A DNA stretch of 64,000 nucleotides, from assembly GCF_000721235.1 (NCBI RefSeq), contig NZ_JOFH01000002.1:1-64000 (forward strand), given 5' to 3'. A model generated the notes under the pieces. The model was not told where the DNA came from. It did no database searches and saw only the letters and a list, made by a program, of their open reading frames with translations. The position numbers and the translations under genes are program-made. The DNA is from Streptomyces olivaceus. Its GTDB lineage: Bacteria; Actinomycetota; Actinomycetes; Streptomycetales; Streptomycetaceae. Each line of letters opens with the position of its first letter. Within the stretch, counting starts at the first letter, position 1. Below are positions 17,917-26,037 of the stretch, piece by piece.

Positions 17917-18741
17917 TCAGGTCTTCGTACGGAACTTGTGGATGGCGATCGGTGCCATCACCGCGGTGATCGCCACCGACCAGCCCAGCGTGATCCACAG
18001 GTCGTGCGCGACCGGGCCGCCCACCATCAGTCCGCGCGCCGCGTCGGCGAGCGTGGACAGCGGGTTGTAGTCGGTGAAGGACTGCAGCCAGCCCGGCATC
18101 GACTGGGTCGGCGCGAAGATCGACGACCCGAACTGCAGCGGGAACAGCACCATGAAGCCCATCGCCTGCACGGACTGGGCGTTCTTCAGGACGACGCCGA
18201 GAGTGAGGAACACCCACATGATCGACGAGGCGAACACCGCGGACAGGCCCACGGCCGCGAACAGCCCCATCCAGTGGTCGATGTCGAAGCCGACCAGGAC
18301 GGCGACGACCATCAGCACCGCCGTGGCGAACAGCATCCGCGCCATCTCGACGGCGATCTTGGCGAAGAGCACCGAGCCGCGCCCGATCGGCAGCGACCGG
18401 AAGCGGTCCATGACACCGGAGTTGAAATCCTGGCTGAAGCCGGTGCCGACGCCCTGGGACAGCGTCATGCTCATCATCGCGATCATGCCGGGGATCACGT
18501 ACTGCACATAGCCGTCCTGCCCGCCGCCCAGGGCCTGGCCGATCGACCCGCCGAAGACGTACACGAACAGCAGGGTGAAGACGATCGGCATCAGCAGCGC
18601 GTCGAACATCGACTCCGGGTCCTGCCGGATCCACAGCAGGTTGCGCCGGACCAGGGCGCCGGTGTGCCGCACGTGCGCGCGCAGCGAGATCCGCGCGTCG
18701 GGAGTGAGGGCGGGAGCGGGTGCGGTGGTGGCGGCGCTCAT
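17917..18741 (-). CDS. ABC-2 type exporter permease (DrrB-like)
   Basis: The product is 274 aa. The ATG at 18741 overlaps the stop of the ATPase gene by ATGA. The hydrophilic N-terminus is followed by six hydrophobic segments typical of ABC-2 permeases: SMFDALLMPIVFTLLFVYVFG, YVIPGMIAMMSMTLSQGVG, MLFATAVLMVVAVLVGF, SAVFASSIMWVFLTLGVVL, and a C-terminal LGWSVAITAVMAPIAI. The NPLSTLADAARGLMVGG segment matches the DrrB/NodJ family. Such pairs export drugs or lipids. The substrate is unknown. The gene is convergent with the broken AfsR-like regulator, which in intact form might have responded to other signals. Confidence 0.88.
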   Translation of the reverse strand: MSAATTAPAPALTPDARISLRAHVRHTGALVRRNLLWIRQDPESMFDALLMPIVFTLLFVYVFGGSIGQALGGGQDGYVQYVIPGMIAMMSMTLSQGVGTGFSQDFNSGVMDRFRSLPIGRGSVLFAKIAVEMARMLFATAVLMVVAVLVGFDIDHWMGLFAAVGLSAVFASSIMWVFLTLGVVLKNAQSVQAMGFMVLFPLQFGSSIFAPTQSMPGWLQSFTDYNPLSTLADAARGLMVGGPVAHDLWITLGWSVAITAVMAPIAIHKFRTKT

Positions 18742-19769
18742 ACGGCGACCTCCTCGCGGGTGTCGGCGGGGGCGGGCGCGGGGTCCTGCGGGGCACTGGC
18801 GCGGTGGCCGGTGAGGGACAGGAAGACCTCGTCCAGGCTGGGCAGTTCGGTGGTGACGGAGGAGACGGTGATGCCGCGCGCGGTGACCGCGCCGACCACG
18901 GCCGTCAGCTGCTCGTCGCTGAGGATCGGCACCAGGACGGCACCGCGCTCGGCGTCCACCGTGGTGTTGGCGAGCCCGGTGATGCCCAGCTCGTCCAGGT
19001 AGGCGGCGAGCGGGCGCAGCTGCAGCGGGTCGGCCGGGCGGACCCGCAGGGTGCGTCCGCCGACCTTGGCCTTCAGCTCCTCGATGCCGCCGTTCGCGAT
19101 GACCTTGCCGCGGTCCACGACGGTCAGCTCGGAGGCGAGCTGCTCGGCCTCCTCCATGTACTGGGTGGTGAGCAGCACGGTGACGCCGTCGCCGACCATG
19201 CGCTTGACCTCGGTCCACACCTCGTTCCGGGTGCGCGGGTCCAGGCCGGTGGTGGGCTCGTCCAGGTACAGCACGGCGGGCTGCCCGATCATGGACGCGG
19301 CCAGGTCGAGCCGGCGCCGCATGCCGCCGGAGTAGGTGGCGGCGGGGCGCTTGCCGGCCTCGGTGAGGGAGAACCGCTCCAGCAGCTCGCCGGCGCGGGT
19401 GCGCGCGTCCCGGCGGGACAGGTCGAGCAGCCGGCCGATCATGTAGAGGTTCTCCCAGCCGGGGAGCTTCTCGTCCACCGAGGCGTACTGCCCGGTCAGT
19501 CCTATGACCCGGCGCAGCTGCCGCGGCTGCCGTACGACGTCGTAGCCGGCGACGTACGCCTGGCCGGAGTCGGGGGTGACGAGGGTGGACAGGATGCGCA
19601 CGAGGGTGGTCTTGCCGGCGCCGTTCGGCCCGAGCACGCCCATCACGGTGCCCTCGCGCACATCCAGGTCGACGCCGTCCAGCGCCTTGGTCTCGCCGTA
19701 GTGCTTGACCAGCCCCCGCACGGTGACCGCGCTGTTCGCGGCCCGGGGGATGTCGTCGATTCGCTTCAT
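18738..19769 (-). CDS. ABC exporter ATP-binding protein (DrrA-like)
   Basis: The product is 343 aa; the ATG at 19769 (MKRIDDIPRA) precedes the conserved AVTVRGLVKHYGETKAL. Motifs in order: Walker A GPNGAGKTT, Q-loop GLTGQYASVD, signature YSGGMRRRLDLAASM, Walker B VLYLDEPTTGLD and H-loop LLTTQYMEEA. The C-terminal extension with PSLDEVFLSLTGH is the DrrA-type regulatory tail. It drives the permease encoded downstream. Longer in-frame starts lie in repeated GC-rich intergenic DNA and are not supported. Confidence 0.9.
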   Translation of the reverse strand: MKRIDDIPRAANSAVTVRGLVKHYGETKALDGVDLDVREGTVMGVLGPNGAGKTTLVRILSTLVTPDSGQAYVAGYDVVRQPRQLRRVIGLTGQYASVDEKLPGWENLYMIGRLLDLSRRDARTRAGELLERFSLTEAGKRPAATYSGGMRRRLDLAASMIGQPAVLYLDEPTTGLDPRTRNEVWTEVKRMVGDGVTVLLTTQYMEEAEQLASELTVVDRGKVIANGGIEELKAKVGGRTLRVRPADPLQLRPLAAYLDELGITGLANTTVDAERGAVLVPILSDEQLTAVVGAVTARGITVSSVTTELPSLDEVFLSLTGHRASAPQDPAPAPADTREEVAV

Positions 19770-19899
19770 GCCCCAGACGATGGCAGGGGCCGCCGACAAA
19801 CGACCGACATCCCGCCGACAGCGGCGACCGGCGGCACCGACATCCCGCCGGCGGGAGTACCCGACCGGCCAAGTACGCGCGCCCCGGCCCCGGATAACC

Positions 19900-19937
19900 A
19901 CCGGCCCCGCCGACGGGGGAAGATCGGCGGGGCCGGT
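19900..19937 (-). terminator. Perfect 14-bp hairpin downstream of panB
   Basis: ACCGGCCCCGCCGA (19900-19913) pairs with TCGGCGGGGCCGGT (19924-19937) around a 10-base loop. It is about 100 bases after the panB stop on the minus strand and upstream of the ABC exporter genes. No T-tract is seen. It most likely ends the panB transcript. Confidence 0.65.
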
Positions 19938-19971
19938 GTTGTACCGGGATGGTCTCCTGGAATGTCCTCCT

Positions 19972-20039
19972 GGACGACGGGCCCCGGACGACGGGCCCCG
20001 GACGACGGGCCCCGGACGACGGGCCCCGGACGACGTCCC
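19972..20039. repeat. Four perfect plus one partial copy of a 14-bp tandem repeat
   Basis: The unit GGACGACGGGCCCC is repeated exactly at 19972, 19986, 20000 and 20014, with a degenerate fifth copy that abuts the TAG stop of panB at 20040-20042. It lies outside the coding sequence. Confidence 0.9.
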
Positions 20040-20915
20040 CTAGTGGACCGCGTGCTCGTCCTGCGGGAACGTTCCGCCGACGACGTCCTCGGCGTACGCC
20101 TTCACCGCGTCGCCCATGACCTTGCGCAGGTCGGCGTACTGCTTGACGAACTTCGGCACCCGGCCGCCAGTCAGCCCGAGCATGTCGGTCCACACCAGGA
20201 CCTGCGCGTCGGTCCCGGACCCCGCACCGATGCCGACGGTCGGGATGTGCAGCGTCCCCGTCACCTCGGCGGCCAGCTCGGCCGGCACCAGCTCCAGGAC
20301 GACCGCGAAGGCGCCCGCGTCCTGCACCGCCTTGGCGTCGCGCAGCAGCTGCTGGGCCGCCTCCTCGCCCCGGCCCTGCACCCGGTACCCCATGGAGTTG
20401 ACGGACTGCGGCGTCAGGCCGATGTGCGCCATCACCGGGATGCCGGACTCCACAAGCAGCTCGATCTGCCGGTGCGAGCGCTCGCCGCCCTCCAGCTTGA
20501 CCGCGCCGACCCCGGCCTCCTTGACCAGCCGGGTCGCCGAGCGCAGCGCCTGCACCGGGCCCTCCTGGTAGGAACCGAAGGGCAGGTCGCCCACGATCAG
20601 GGCGCGGCTGGTGCCCCGGACGACGGCGGCCGAGAGCATGGTCATCTCGTCCAGCGTGACGGGCACGGTGGTCTCGTAGCCGAGGTGGCAGTTGCCCGCC
20701 GAGTCGCCGACGAGCATGACCGGGATGCCGGCCTCGTCGAAGACGGACGCGGTCGTCGCGTCGTAGGCGGTCAGCATGGGCCACTTCTCGCCGCGCTCCT
20801 TGGCGGCGGTGATGTCCCGTACGGTGATGCGGCGGTTGGACTTGCCCCCGTACAGCGCCCTGCTCCCGTCCCCGGGGGTGCGCTGCGGCGTCTGGGCAGC
20901 CGAAAGCTGCGTCAT
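20040..20915 (-). CDS. panB: 3-methyl-2-oxobutanoate hydroxymethyltransferase
   Basis: The product is 291 aa. The enzyme adds a hydroxymethyl group from 5,10-methylene-THF to alpha-ketoisovalerate, giving ketopantoate, the first step of pantothenate/CoA synthesis. Conserved blocks are KWPMLTAYDATTASVFDEAG, the metal-binding VMLVGDSAGN, GAVKLEGGER, MAHIGLTPQSVNSMGGY-like AHIGLTPQSVNSMGYR, and the catalytic Glu in AVVLELVPAELA, followed by PTVGIGAGSGTDAQVLV. An N-terminal extension of about 25 residues is typical of Streptomyces PanB. It appears monocistronic. Confidence 0.95.
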   Translation of the reverse strand: MTQLSAAQTPQRTPGDGSRALYGGKSNRRITVRDITAAKERGEKWPMLTAYDATTASVFDEAGIPVMLVGDSAGNCHLGYETTVPVTLDEMTMLSAAVVRGTSRALIVGDLPFGSYQEGPVQALRSATRLVKEAGVGAVKLEGGERSHRQIELLVESGIPVMAHIGLTPQSVNSMGYRVQGRGEEAAQQLLRDAKAVQDAGAFAVVLELVPAELAAEVTGTLHIPTVGIGAGSGTDAQVLVWTDMLGLTGGRVPKFVKQYADLRKVMGDAVKAYAEDVVGGTFPQDEHAVH

Positions 20916-21215
20916 GGCAACGGCTCCTTCATGTCATCTCGAGGCACCCTCACGGCGTCCCCGGATCCGTTCCATGGTGGCACTCCGGACGTCCTGTCGG
21001 CTAGGGGGTGCTCGGGGAGGGCGGTCATCCCGGTCGAAATATGCTTGTTCCGTTACGGAATCGACCGCCCTGGCGGCGGCCGGAACTCCGCGGGGCGCCT
21101 CGCACGTCCTCTGCCCGTACGGCCGTCGGAAGGCGGCAGGATCGGCGCCGATCATCCCCTAAGGTGCTGAGTCACAGGGGGCGACGGTGTGCACAGCAGG
21201 TAGTGAGGCAACGGT
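20916..21215. other. Intergenic region panB / EEP gene
   Basis: This 300-base gap between divergent genes must hold both promoters. I see one clear palindrome (21048-21060, listed separately) and a GGCGCC-centred TCGGCGCCGA element near 21142. Nothing here looks coding. Confidence 0.5.
21048..21060. promoter_or_regulatory. Palindrome TTCCGTTACGGAA, possible operator
   Basis: TTCCG-TTA-CGGAA is a perfect inverted repeat preceded by TTG (TTGTTCCG). It lies between panB and the EEP-hydrolase gene. A nearly identical element, TTGTTCCGTACGGGAA, occurs before the MFS gene at 22302-22317. Confidence 0.5.
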
Positions 21216-22268
21216 ATGGCGCAGCAGGCGTACATGACGGATACGGACAACGGTGACTCGGATCCCGAGCGCCGGGAGTCCCGGATTCGGCGCCTGTTCG
21301 GCCGGGCGGTCAGCGGCTGGCGCGGCGACCGGCGGATCTGGCGCCGGGGCCTGGTCACCGCGGCGGTCGCCCTGCTCCTGGCGGCGATCATGGCCGCTCA
21401 CGCGCACATCCCGAACGCCATAGGGAATCTGGGCAGCCTCACGGAGACCTTCCTGCCGTGGTTCGGCGTGCTGCTCCCGGTCCTGCTGGTGATCGCCCTG
21501 GCCCGCAAGTCGGCGACGGCGCTGATCGCGCTGGTGGTGCCGGTGGCCGTGTGGCTGAACCTCTTCGGGGGCCTGTTCTCCGACAAGACCGGTGGCGGCG
21601 GCGATCTCACCGTGGCCACGCACAACGTCAACGCCGACAACGCCGACCCGGCGGGCACCGCCCGCGCGGTGGCCGCCGCCGGCGCGGACGTGCTGGCCCT
21701 GGAGGAGCTGAAGGCGTCCGCCGTGCCGACGTACGAGAAGGCCCTGGAGGCGAAGTACCCACACCGCGCGGTCGTCGGCACCGTGGGGCTGTGGAGCAAG
21801 TACCCGGTCAGCGACGTGAAGGCCGTCGACATCGAGATGGGCTGGAAGCGGGCGATGCGGGCCACCGTCGCCACCCCGTCCGGACCGGTCGCCGTGTACG
21901 TCGCTCACCTGCCCTCCGTACGGGTGAAGCTGGAGGCGGGCTTCACCGCCCGGCAGCGCGACAAGAGCGCCGCCGCGCTCGGGGCGGCCATCGAGCACGA
22001 GAAGCTGCCCCGCAAGATCCTCCTCGGCGACCTCAACGGCACCATGAACGACCGCGCGCTCACCGCGATCACCTCGCAGATGCGCTCCCCGCAGGGTGCC
22101 GTGGGCGGCGGGTTCGGCTTCAGCTGGCCGGCGGCCTTCCCGATGGCCCGCATCGACCAGATCCTGGTCAGCGGCGTCGAACCGACGACCAGCTGGACCC
22201 TCCCGGCGACCGGAAGCGATCACCTGCCGATCGCGGCCCGTGTGAAGGTCGACACAACGGACTCCTAG
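21216..22268 (+). CDS. Membrane-anchored endonuclease/exonuclease/phosphatase-family protein
   Basis: The product is 350 aa. A charged N-terminus of about 45 residues is followed by three hydrophobic segments: GLVTAAVALLLAAIMAAHA, FLPWFGVLLPVLLVIAL and ATALIALVVPVAVWLNLFGG. After these comes an EEP (DNase I-like) domain from about 130: VATHNVNADN, DVLALEELK with the metal-binding Glu, VYVAHLPS, LLGDLNGTMND (Asp-x-Asn pair) and the terminal GSDHLPIAARV with catalytic His. The domain should face outside. Substrates of relatives range from nucleic acids to phospholipids and inositol phosphates, and this one cannot be assigned. The ATG at 21216 is supported by GTGAGG upstream; an ATG at 21234 is also possible. 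Confidence 0.85.
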   Translation: MAQQAYMTDTDNGDSDPERRESRIRRLFGRAVSGWRGDRRIWRRGLVTAAVALLLAAIMAAHAHIPNAIGNLGSLTETFLPWFGVLLPVLLVIALARKSATALIALVVPVAVWLNLFGGLFSDKTGGGGDLTVATHNVNADNADPAGTARAVAAAGADVLALEELKASAVPTYEKALEAKYPHRAVVGTVGLWSKYPVSDVKAVDIEMGWKRAMRATVATPSGPVAVYVAHLPSVRVKLEAGFTARQRDKSAAALGAAIEHEKLPRKILLGDLNGTMNDRALTAITSQMRSPQGAVGGGFGFSWPAAFPMARIDQILVSGVEPTTSWTLPATGSDHLPIAARVKVDTTDS

Positions 22269-22302
22269 AGTTCTTCCGAGGAATACCTGCCCCGAGCGTT
22301 TT

Positions 22303-22319
22303 TGTTCCGTACGGGAACA
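22303..22319. promoter_or_regulatory. Operator-like palindrome overlapping MFS promoter
   Basis: TGTTCC-GTACG-GGAACA is an inverted repeat followed immediately by TACAGT (22320-22325), a good -10 hexamer. A regulator bound here would block RNA polymerase. It shares TTGTTCCGT and ACGG with the palindrome at 21048-21060. Confidence 0.55.
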
Positions 22320-22378
22320 TACAGTCGTCCCTCCCGTCCCCTCCCGTACGCACTCCGCTCTCGAAAGGCTCGCTCCTC

Positions 22379-23608
22379 ATGCCCCTGGCCCTGCTCGCCC
22401 TTGCCGTGGGCGCCTTCGGCATCGGTACCACCGAGTTCGTGATGATGGGCCTGCTGCCCGACGTCGCGGACGACCTGGGCATCTCCATCCCCACCGCCGG
22501 CCACCTCGTCTCCGCCTACGCGCTCGGCGTCGTCGTCGGCGCCCCGCTGCTCGCGGCGGCGACGACCCGGATGTCCCGCCGCGCCGTCCTGATCACGCTG
22601 ATGGCGCTCTTCGTGGCCGGCAACGCCCTGTCGGCCGTCGCCCCCGGCGAGCTCTCGCTGCTGGCCGCCCGCTTCGTCAGCGGCCTGCCGCACGGCGCCT
22701 TCTTCGGCGTCGGCGCGGTCGTCGCCACCGGTCTGGTCGCGCCGGAGCGCAAGGCCCGCTCCGTCTCCCTGATGTTCCTCGGCCTCACGGTCGCCAACAT
22801 CGTGGGCGTCCCCGCGGCCACCGCCGTGGGCCAGCAGCTCGGCTGGCGGGCCACCTTCCTCGGCGTGAGCGTGATCGGCGTGGCGGCGATAGCGGCGCTG
22901 GCCGCCCTGATCCCGCGCGACAGCGCCCCCGCGCCCGCCACCGGCCTGCGCGGCGAACTGGCCGCCCTGCGCTCCCTGCCCGTCTGGCTGGCGCTCGGCA
23001 CGACGGTCGCCGGGTTCGGCGCCCTCTTCGCCGCGTACAGCTACATCACGCCGATGCTCACGGACGCCGCCGGCTTCGCCGAGACCAGCGTGACGCTGCT
23101 GCTCGCGCTGTTCGGCGTCGGCGCCACCGCGGGCAACCTGCTGGGCGGGCGCCTGGCCGACTACTCCCTGCGCGGCACCCTCTTCGGCGGGCTCGCGTCC
23201 CTGGTCGTGGTCCTGGCGCTCTTCCCGCTCCTGATGCGCACGCCGGTCACGGCGGCCGTGTCCGTGGCGCTGCTCGGCATGGCGGCCTTCGCCACGGGCT
23301 CCCCGCTCCAGCTGATGGTGATGGAGAAGGCCGCCGCCGCCCCCTCCCTCGCCTCCTCGGCCAACCAGGCCGCCTTCAACCTCGCCAACGCCGGCGGCGC
23401 CTGGATCGGCGGCCTCGCCCTCGCGGCGGGCCTCGGCACCACCTCCCCGGCGACGGCGGGCGCGGCACTGGCGGTCCTCGGCGTGGCGGTCGCGGCCACG
23501 GCCTACGCGATCGACCGCCGCAACGGCAACGCCACCCCGGCGTCCGCCCCCGAACGGCTGGTCGCGGGCCACGTCCCGGAACCCACGAAGCCGGCGGCAC
23601 ACCGGTGA
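22379..23608 (+). CDS. MFS transporter, DHA1 family (AraJ/YdhP-like)
   Basis: The product is 409 aa with about twelve hydrophobic segments. The N-terminal helix GAFGIGTTEFVMMGLLPDVA and the following LGISIPTAGHLVSAYALGVVVGAPL are the signature of the AraJ/YdhP/YdeA branch of DHA1 exporters. The loop ATTRMSRRAVLI corresponds to the MFS motif between helices 2 and 3, and GLPHGAFFGVG and TVANIVGVPAAT match later motifs. The predicted role is proton-driven efflux of a small molecule, perhaps a sugar or drug; the substrate is unknown. The ATG at 22379 begins directly with the first helix. A palindrome over its promoter suggests repression by a dimeric regulator. Confidence 0.88.
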   Translation: MPLALLALAVGAFGIGTTEFVMMGLLPDVADDLGISIPTAGHLVSAYALGVVVGAPLLAAATTRMSRRAVLITLMALFVAGNALSAVAPGELSLLAARFVSGLPHGAFFGVGAVVATGLVAPERKARSVSLMFLGLTVANIVGVPAATAVGQQLGWRATFLGVSVIGVAAIAALAALIPRDSAPAPATGLRGELAALRSLPVWLALGTTVAGFGALFAAYSYITPMLTDAAGFAETSVTLLLALFGVGATAGNLLGGRLADYSLRGTLFGGLASLVVVLALFPLLMRTPVTAAVSVALLGMAAFATGSPLQLMVMEKAAAAPSLASSANQAAFNLANAGGAWIGGLALAAGLGTTSPATAGAALAVLGVAVAATAYAIDRRNGNATPASAPERLVAGHVPEPTKPAAHR

Positions 23609-23664
23609 GGGGAGTGTCCGCCCTGGTCTTTCAAAATCGGCTGAAATTGACCGAGATCATTGAC

Positions 23665-23697
23665 TGATGCCGGGGAATTCCGAATTCCCCGGCATCA
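23665..23697. terminator. Perfect 16-bp hairpin after the MFS gene
   Basis: TGATGCCGGGGAATTC pairs with GAATTCCCCGGCATCA across a single C. It lies 56 bases after the MFS stop and marks the left border of the accessory island. There is no T-tract. Confidence 0.65.
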
Positions 23698-23782
23698 CAC
23701 CGGTCACGATGCCCACTGCCGCAGCGTGCGCATGCGGCTTTGGATTCTGCGCAACATGCTGGCGAGGCAACACGCGTGACGG

Positions 23783-23788
23783 TAGAAT
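23783..23788 (+). promoter_or_regulatory. -10 hexamer TAGAAT of the island's first gene (leaderless)
   Basis: TAGAAT lies 7 bases before the GTG at 23796, so transcription should begin at or next to the start codon. No convincing -35 was found at the usual distance. Confidence 0.55.
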
Positions 23789-23795
23789 GCGCGGC

Positions 23796-25043
23796 GTGAC
23801 CATGCCCCCCATTGCGCTGGACAACTCCACTTTCATCAGTGCTCAGGAGTTCATCACCGCACAGAATCGTGGCGAGCGAAGCAAAGATCCATTCGCACGG
23901 CAATCCTATGTCGAACTCGTCCAGTCGTTGATTCTGCAGCCGGCGGTCCGGGTGATTCATCCCCTTCACCTCAGGCCGACCTCGGGGCAATTCGGTGACG
24001 AGCCGTACCTCCTGCGCCGTCTCCTCGATCTCGGCCTGGTCGCGCCGGTGCAGGTCGTTCCGGATTCCGAGCAGCGTCTGGTGGCCGCGGAATCGGACGT
24101 ACTGAGGACCCTGCAGACGCAGGGCGTGGAGGCGCTGCTCACCTTCCTGCACTCCATGGATGCCTGCGACCGGGAGGCGGAGGCCACGGGCAACGCGGGT
24201 CTCCGGCGGAGGATCCTGCAGTGGAACGACTTCCATCAGACGCAGATCCCCCACCACCTGGTGCGGGTGCCGACGGCCGACGGGATCGAACCGGACCGGC
24301 TCGGTGAATGGGCCCGGGCGGCCTCCCTCGCCATCGGTGAACTCTTCCGTCCCCTGATGCCGGACACGGTGGAGCCGTCCAACCTGATCGCGGCACTGGC
24401 CAGATCCCTCCGCTACCAAGCGCGTGCCACCGTCACCGGCCACGCCTACCAGCCGCACGGCCTCCGTCGTGACTTCGCGGTCACTAGCCAAATCCTGTCC
24501 GACGAAATGGACGAGGAGGCGGCGGTGGACGTCATGAAGTCGATTCGCGGCATACACCAGCGGCTGGGCGAGCAGGCGGGCTCTCCCCGTGCACGCCAAC
24601 TCGAGTTGTTACGCCTCGAACTCCCCCTGGTCGGAGGACGCCTGTGGAACACGGAGGAGGCGGGCGTCCGCACGCAACGGGACTGGATCAACCTGGTCTG
24701 CGACCGCATCATGAGCTATCGGCGACAGGCCGGAGCCCTGCGGGAACTCGTCCGGGCCATCAGGACCGAAGAGGACGCCCTTCGCTTCGAACGTGGAATC
24801 GACGACATCATCCAGCAATTGAACGAACGTCTCGGACTGAGCACCGCCGAGATCACGCCGCTGGAGCAGCAACTCGCGGAGGGCGTCTCATCCGTAGCTT
24901 CCACGGTACCGGGCATGCCGAGAGTGGAAGGTCTCTGGCTCGGCGCCCGAGCCACGCTGAGGAGATACTCCTTCCGCGGCAATCCGGCGCAGAAGTTCAT
25001 CTACCAGGAATATCTCAGCGCGTGGCGCCGAGCGAGCCACTGA
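23796..25043 (+). CDS. Unrecognised 415-aa protein of accessory island
   Basis: I do not recognise this family. The start is taken at GTG 23796 (or ATG 23802) because TAGAAT lies 7 bases upstream; a longer reading begins inside the terminator hairpin. The N-terminus, PPIALDNSTFISAQEF, has a beta strand ending in Asp-Asn-Ser as in the first acidic site of PIN-like nucleases, but later acidic residues could not be placed with confidence. The centre is helical with conserved-looking RSLRYQARATVTGHAYQPHG and RRDFAVTSQI. A helical region with IRTEEDALRFERGIDDIIQQL follows, and the tail is basic (RATLRRYSFRGNP). No membrane segment is seen. Codon 272 is TTA (24609-24611), suggesting bldA-dependent translation. 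It converges on the HD gene, with 22 bases between stops. Confidence 0.7.
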   Translation: MTMPPIALDNSTFISAQEFITAQNRGERSKDPFARQSYVELVQSLILQPAVRVIHPLHLRPTSGQFGDEPYLLRRLLDLGLVAPVQVVPDSEQRLVAAESDVLRTLQTQGVEALLTFLHSMDACDREAEATGNAGLRRRILQWNDFHQTQIPHHLVRVPTADGIEPDRLGEWARAASLAIGELFRPLMPDTVEPSNLIAALARSLRYQARATVTGHAYQPHGLRRDFAVTSQILSDEMDEEAAVDVMKSIRGIHQRLGEQAGSPRARQLELLRLELPLVGGRLWNTEEAGVRTQRDWINLVCDRIMSYRRQAGALRELVRAIRTEEDALRFERGIDDIIQQLNERLGLSTAEITPLEQQLAEGVSSVASTVPGMPRVEGLWLGARATLRRYSFRGNPAQKFIYQEYLSAWRRASH

Positions 25044-25065
25044 CAGCGGCAGAACACTGTGCATT

Positions 25066-26037
25066 TCACATGAAGCGGCGCTCCGGCTCGAATCTTTCGA
25101 CATAGTCGAGGGTGGGTGCGAGTGCGGCCACCGTCTCCTCGGACGCAAGGCCCTCGCGCAGTACGTAGGAGACCACGTCGGCCTCGGTCCACCGGGTCAG
25201 GAACGTGTCTGCCTCTGCTCCGAGCCGACTGACCACGACGTTCACGAGAGCCTGCCGAAGCGCCCCACCGTGACACACCTTCTCGTTGTTGAGCGGGAAG
25301 ATCTTCTGCTCCATGTAGTCGGCCCGGAGCGCCGACTGGATCTCCCAGAACCGTGCGTTCTCAAGCGGGTCGGTGTCCAGGAATCCGTGATCGGCGAGGA
25401 ACTTACGGGTCGACCTGAAAACAAGCGAGTTGAAATCGCGGGTGTACCGCGGTACATCCTTGTCCAGGTTCAGCAGCGTGTAGAGGTGTTCAAGTTCTTC
25501 CAGAAAAGAAAAATCCCCCACAGGTAGCCGGAGCAGTTCGAGTGCGTCGGACGGGAGCTCCGAGGGAGAGAGGTTCAGGCCGGTGATCGTGAAGAGAGTG
25601 TCTTCGAAGAAGCCGGTGGCGATGTCGGCCAGAAGCACGGTGCGCCCGGTCCGGTCGAGGCGCGAGACCTCTTTGCGCGCGACACCCACCGCCTGCTCCA
25701 CTGTGGGCCCGGGTAGTCTGTCCGCGATGAAACGCTCGATGTGGTCGGCATGTTCAAAATTCCCTCGCTCGGCGTTGTGAGCGAAGGGCCAGCGATTGAT
25801 GTCGTGCAGCCAGGAAAGGAGCAGTGTCTCATCCCGCGACAGCCCCCGGTCCTCACTCAGAGAAAGCGCCAGCGAAGTCACCCTCGTCACGTGCTCATAA
25901 CGGGAGAAGGCGTGTGTTCGCGGGTCACCCCCGTTGGGGTGCACTGTCACGAACCCGGTAATTCCGCGCAAGCGTTTGGCGGCATCGGTCAGCCAGGCCG
26001 GCAAAATTTCGGGCGCCACTGTGCTGGCGTTACTCAT
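25066..26037 (-). CDS. HD-domain phosphohydrolase, SAMHD1/dNTPase-like
   Basis: The product is 323 aa. The ATG at 26037 overlaps the radical SAM stop (ATGAGTAA) and follows GAGGGCGGA, so translation is coupled. The metal-binding HD signature reads SRYEHVTRVTSLALSLSE, then LLLSWLHDINRWPFAHNAE: the first His in RYEH and the His-Asp pair in LHDINRWPFAH match the spacing in SAMHD1-like enzymes (RFEHS, then HDIGHGPFSH). A later ADIATGFFED could give the last Asp ligand. Family members hydrolyse phosphate esters of nucleotides. Here the Gly-His of HDIGHGPF is replaced by Asn-Arg, so specificity may differ. The tail is hydrophilic. It acts presumably with the radical SAM protein. Confidence 0.82.
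   Translation of the reverse strand: MSNASTVAPEILPAWLTDAAKRLRGITGFVTVHPNGGDPRTHAFSRYEHVTRVTSLALSLSEDRGLSRDETLLLSWLHDINRWPFAHNAERGNFEHADHIERFIADRLPGPTVEQAVGVARKEVSRLDRTGRTVLLADIATGFFEDTLFTITGLNLSPSELPSDALELLRLPVGDFSFLEELEHLYTLLNLDKDVPRYTRDFNSLVFRSTRKFLADHGFLDTDPLENARFWEIQSALRADYMEQKIFPLNNEKVCHGGALRQALVNVVVSRLGAEADTFLTRWTEADVVSYVLREGLASEETVAALAPTLDYVERFEPERRFM

Noticed and set aside
14485..19002. A single 1505-codon open frame starting with the AfsR-like regulator
   Set aside because: After about 16398 the frame reads antisense to the ABC exporter genes and gives Arg/Pro/Gly-rich nonsense. The true continuation is in the +1 frame to 17899.
13391..20039. Short tandem arrays considered as CRISPR
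   Set aside because: The units are 14 bp without spacers of 30 or more bases, and no cas genes occur.
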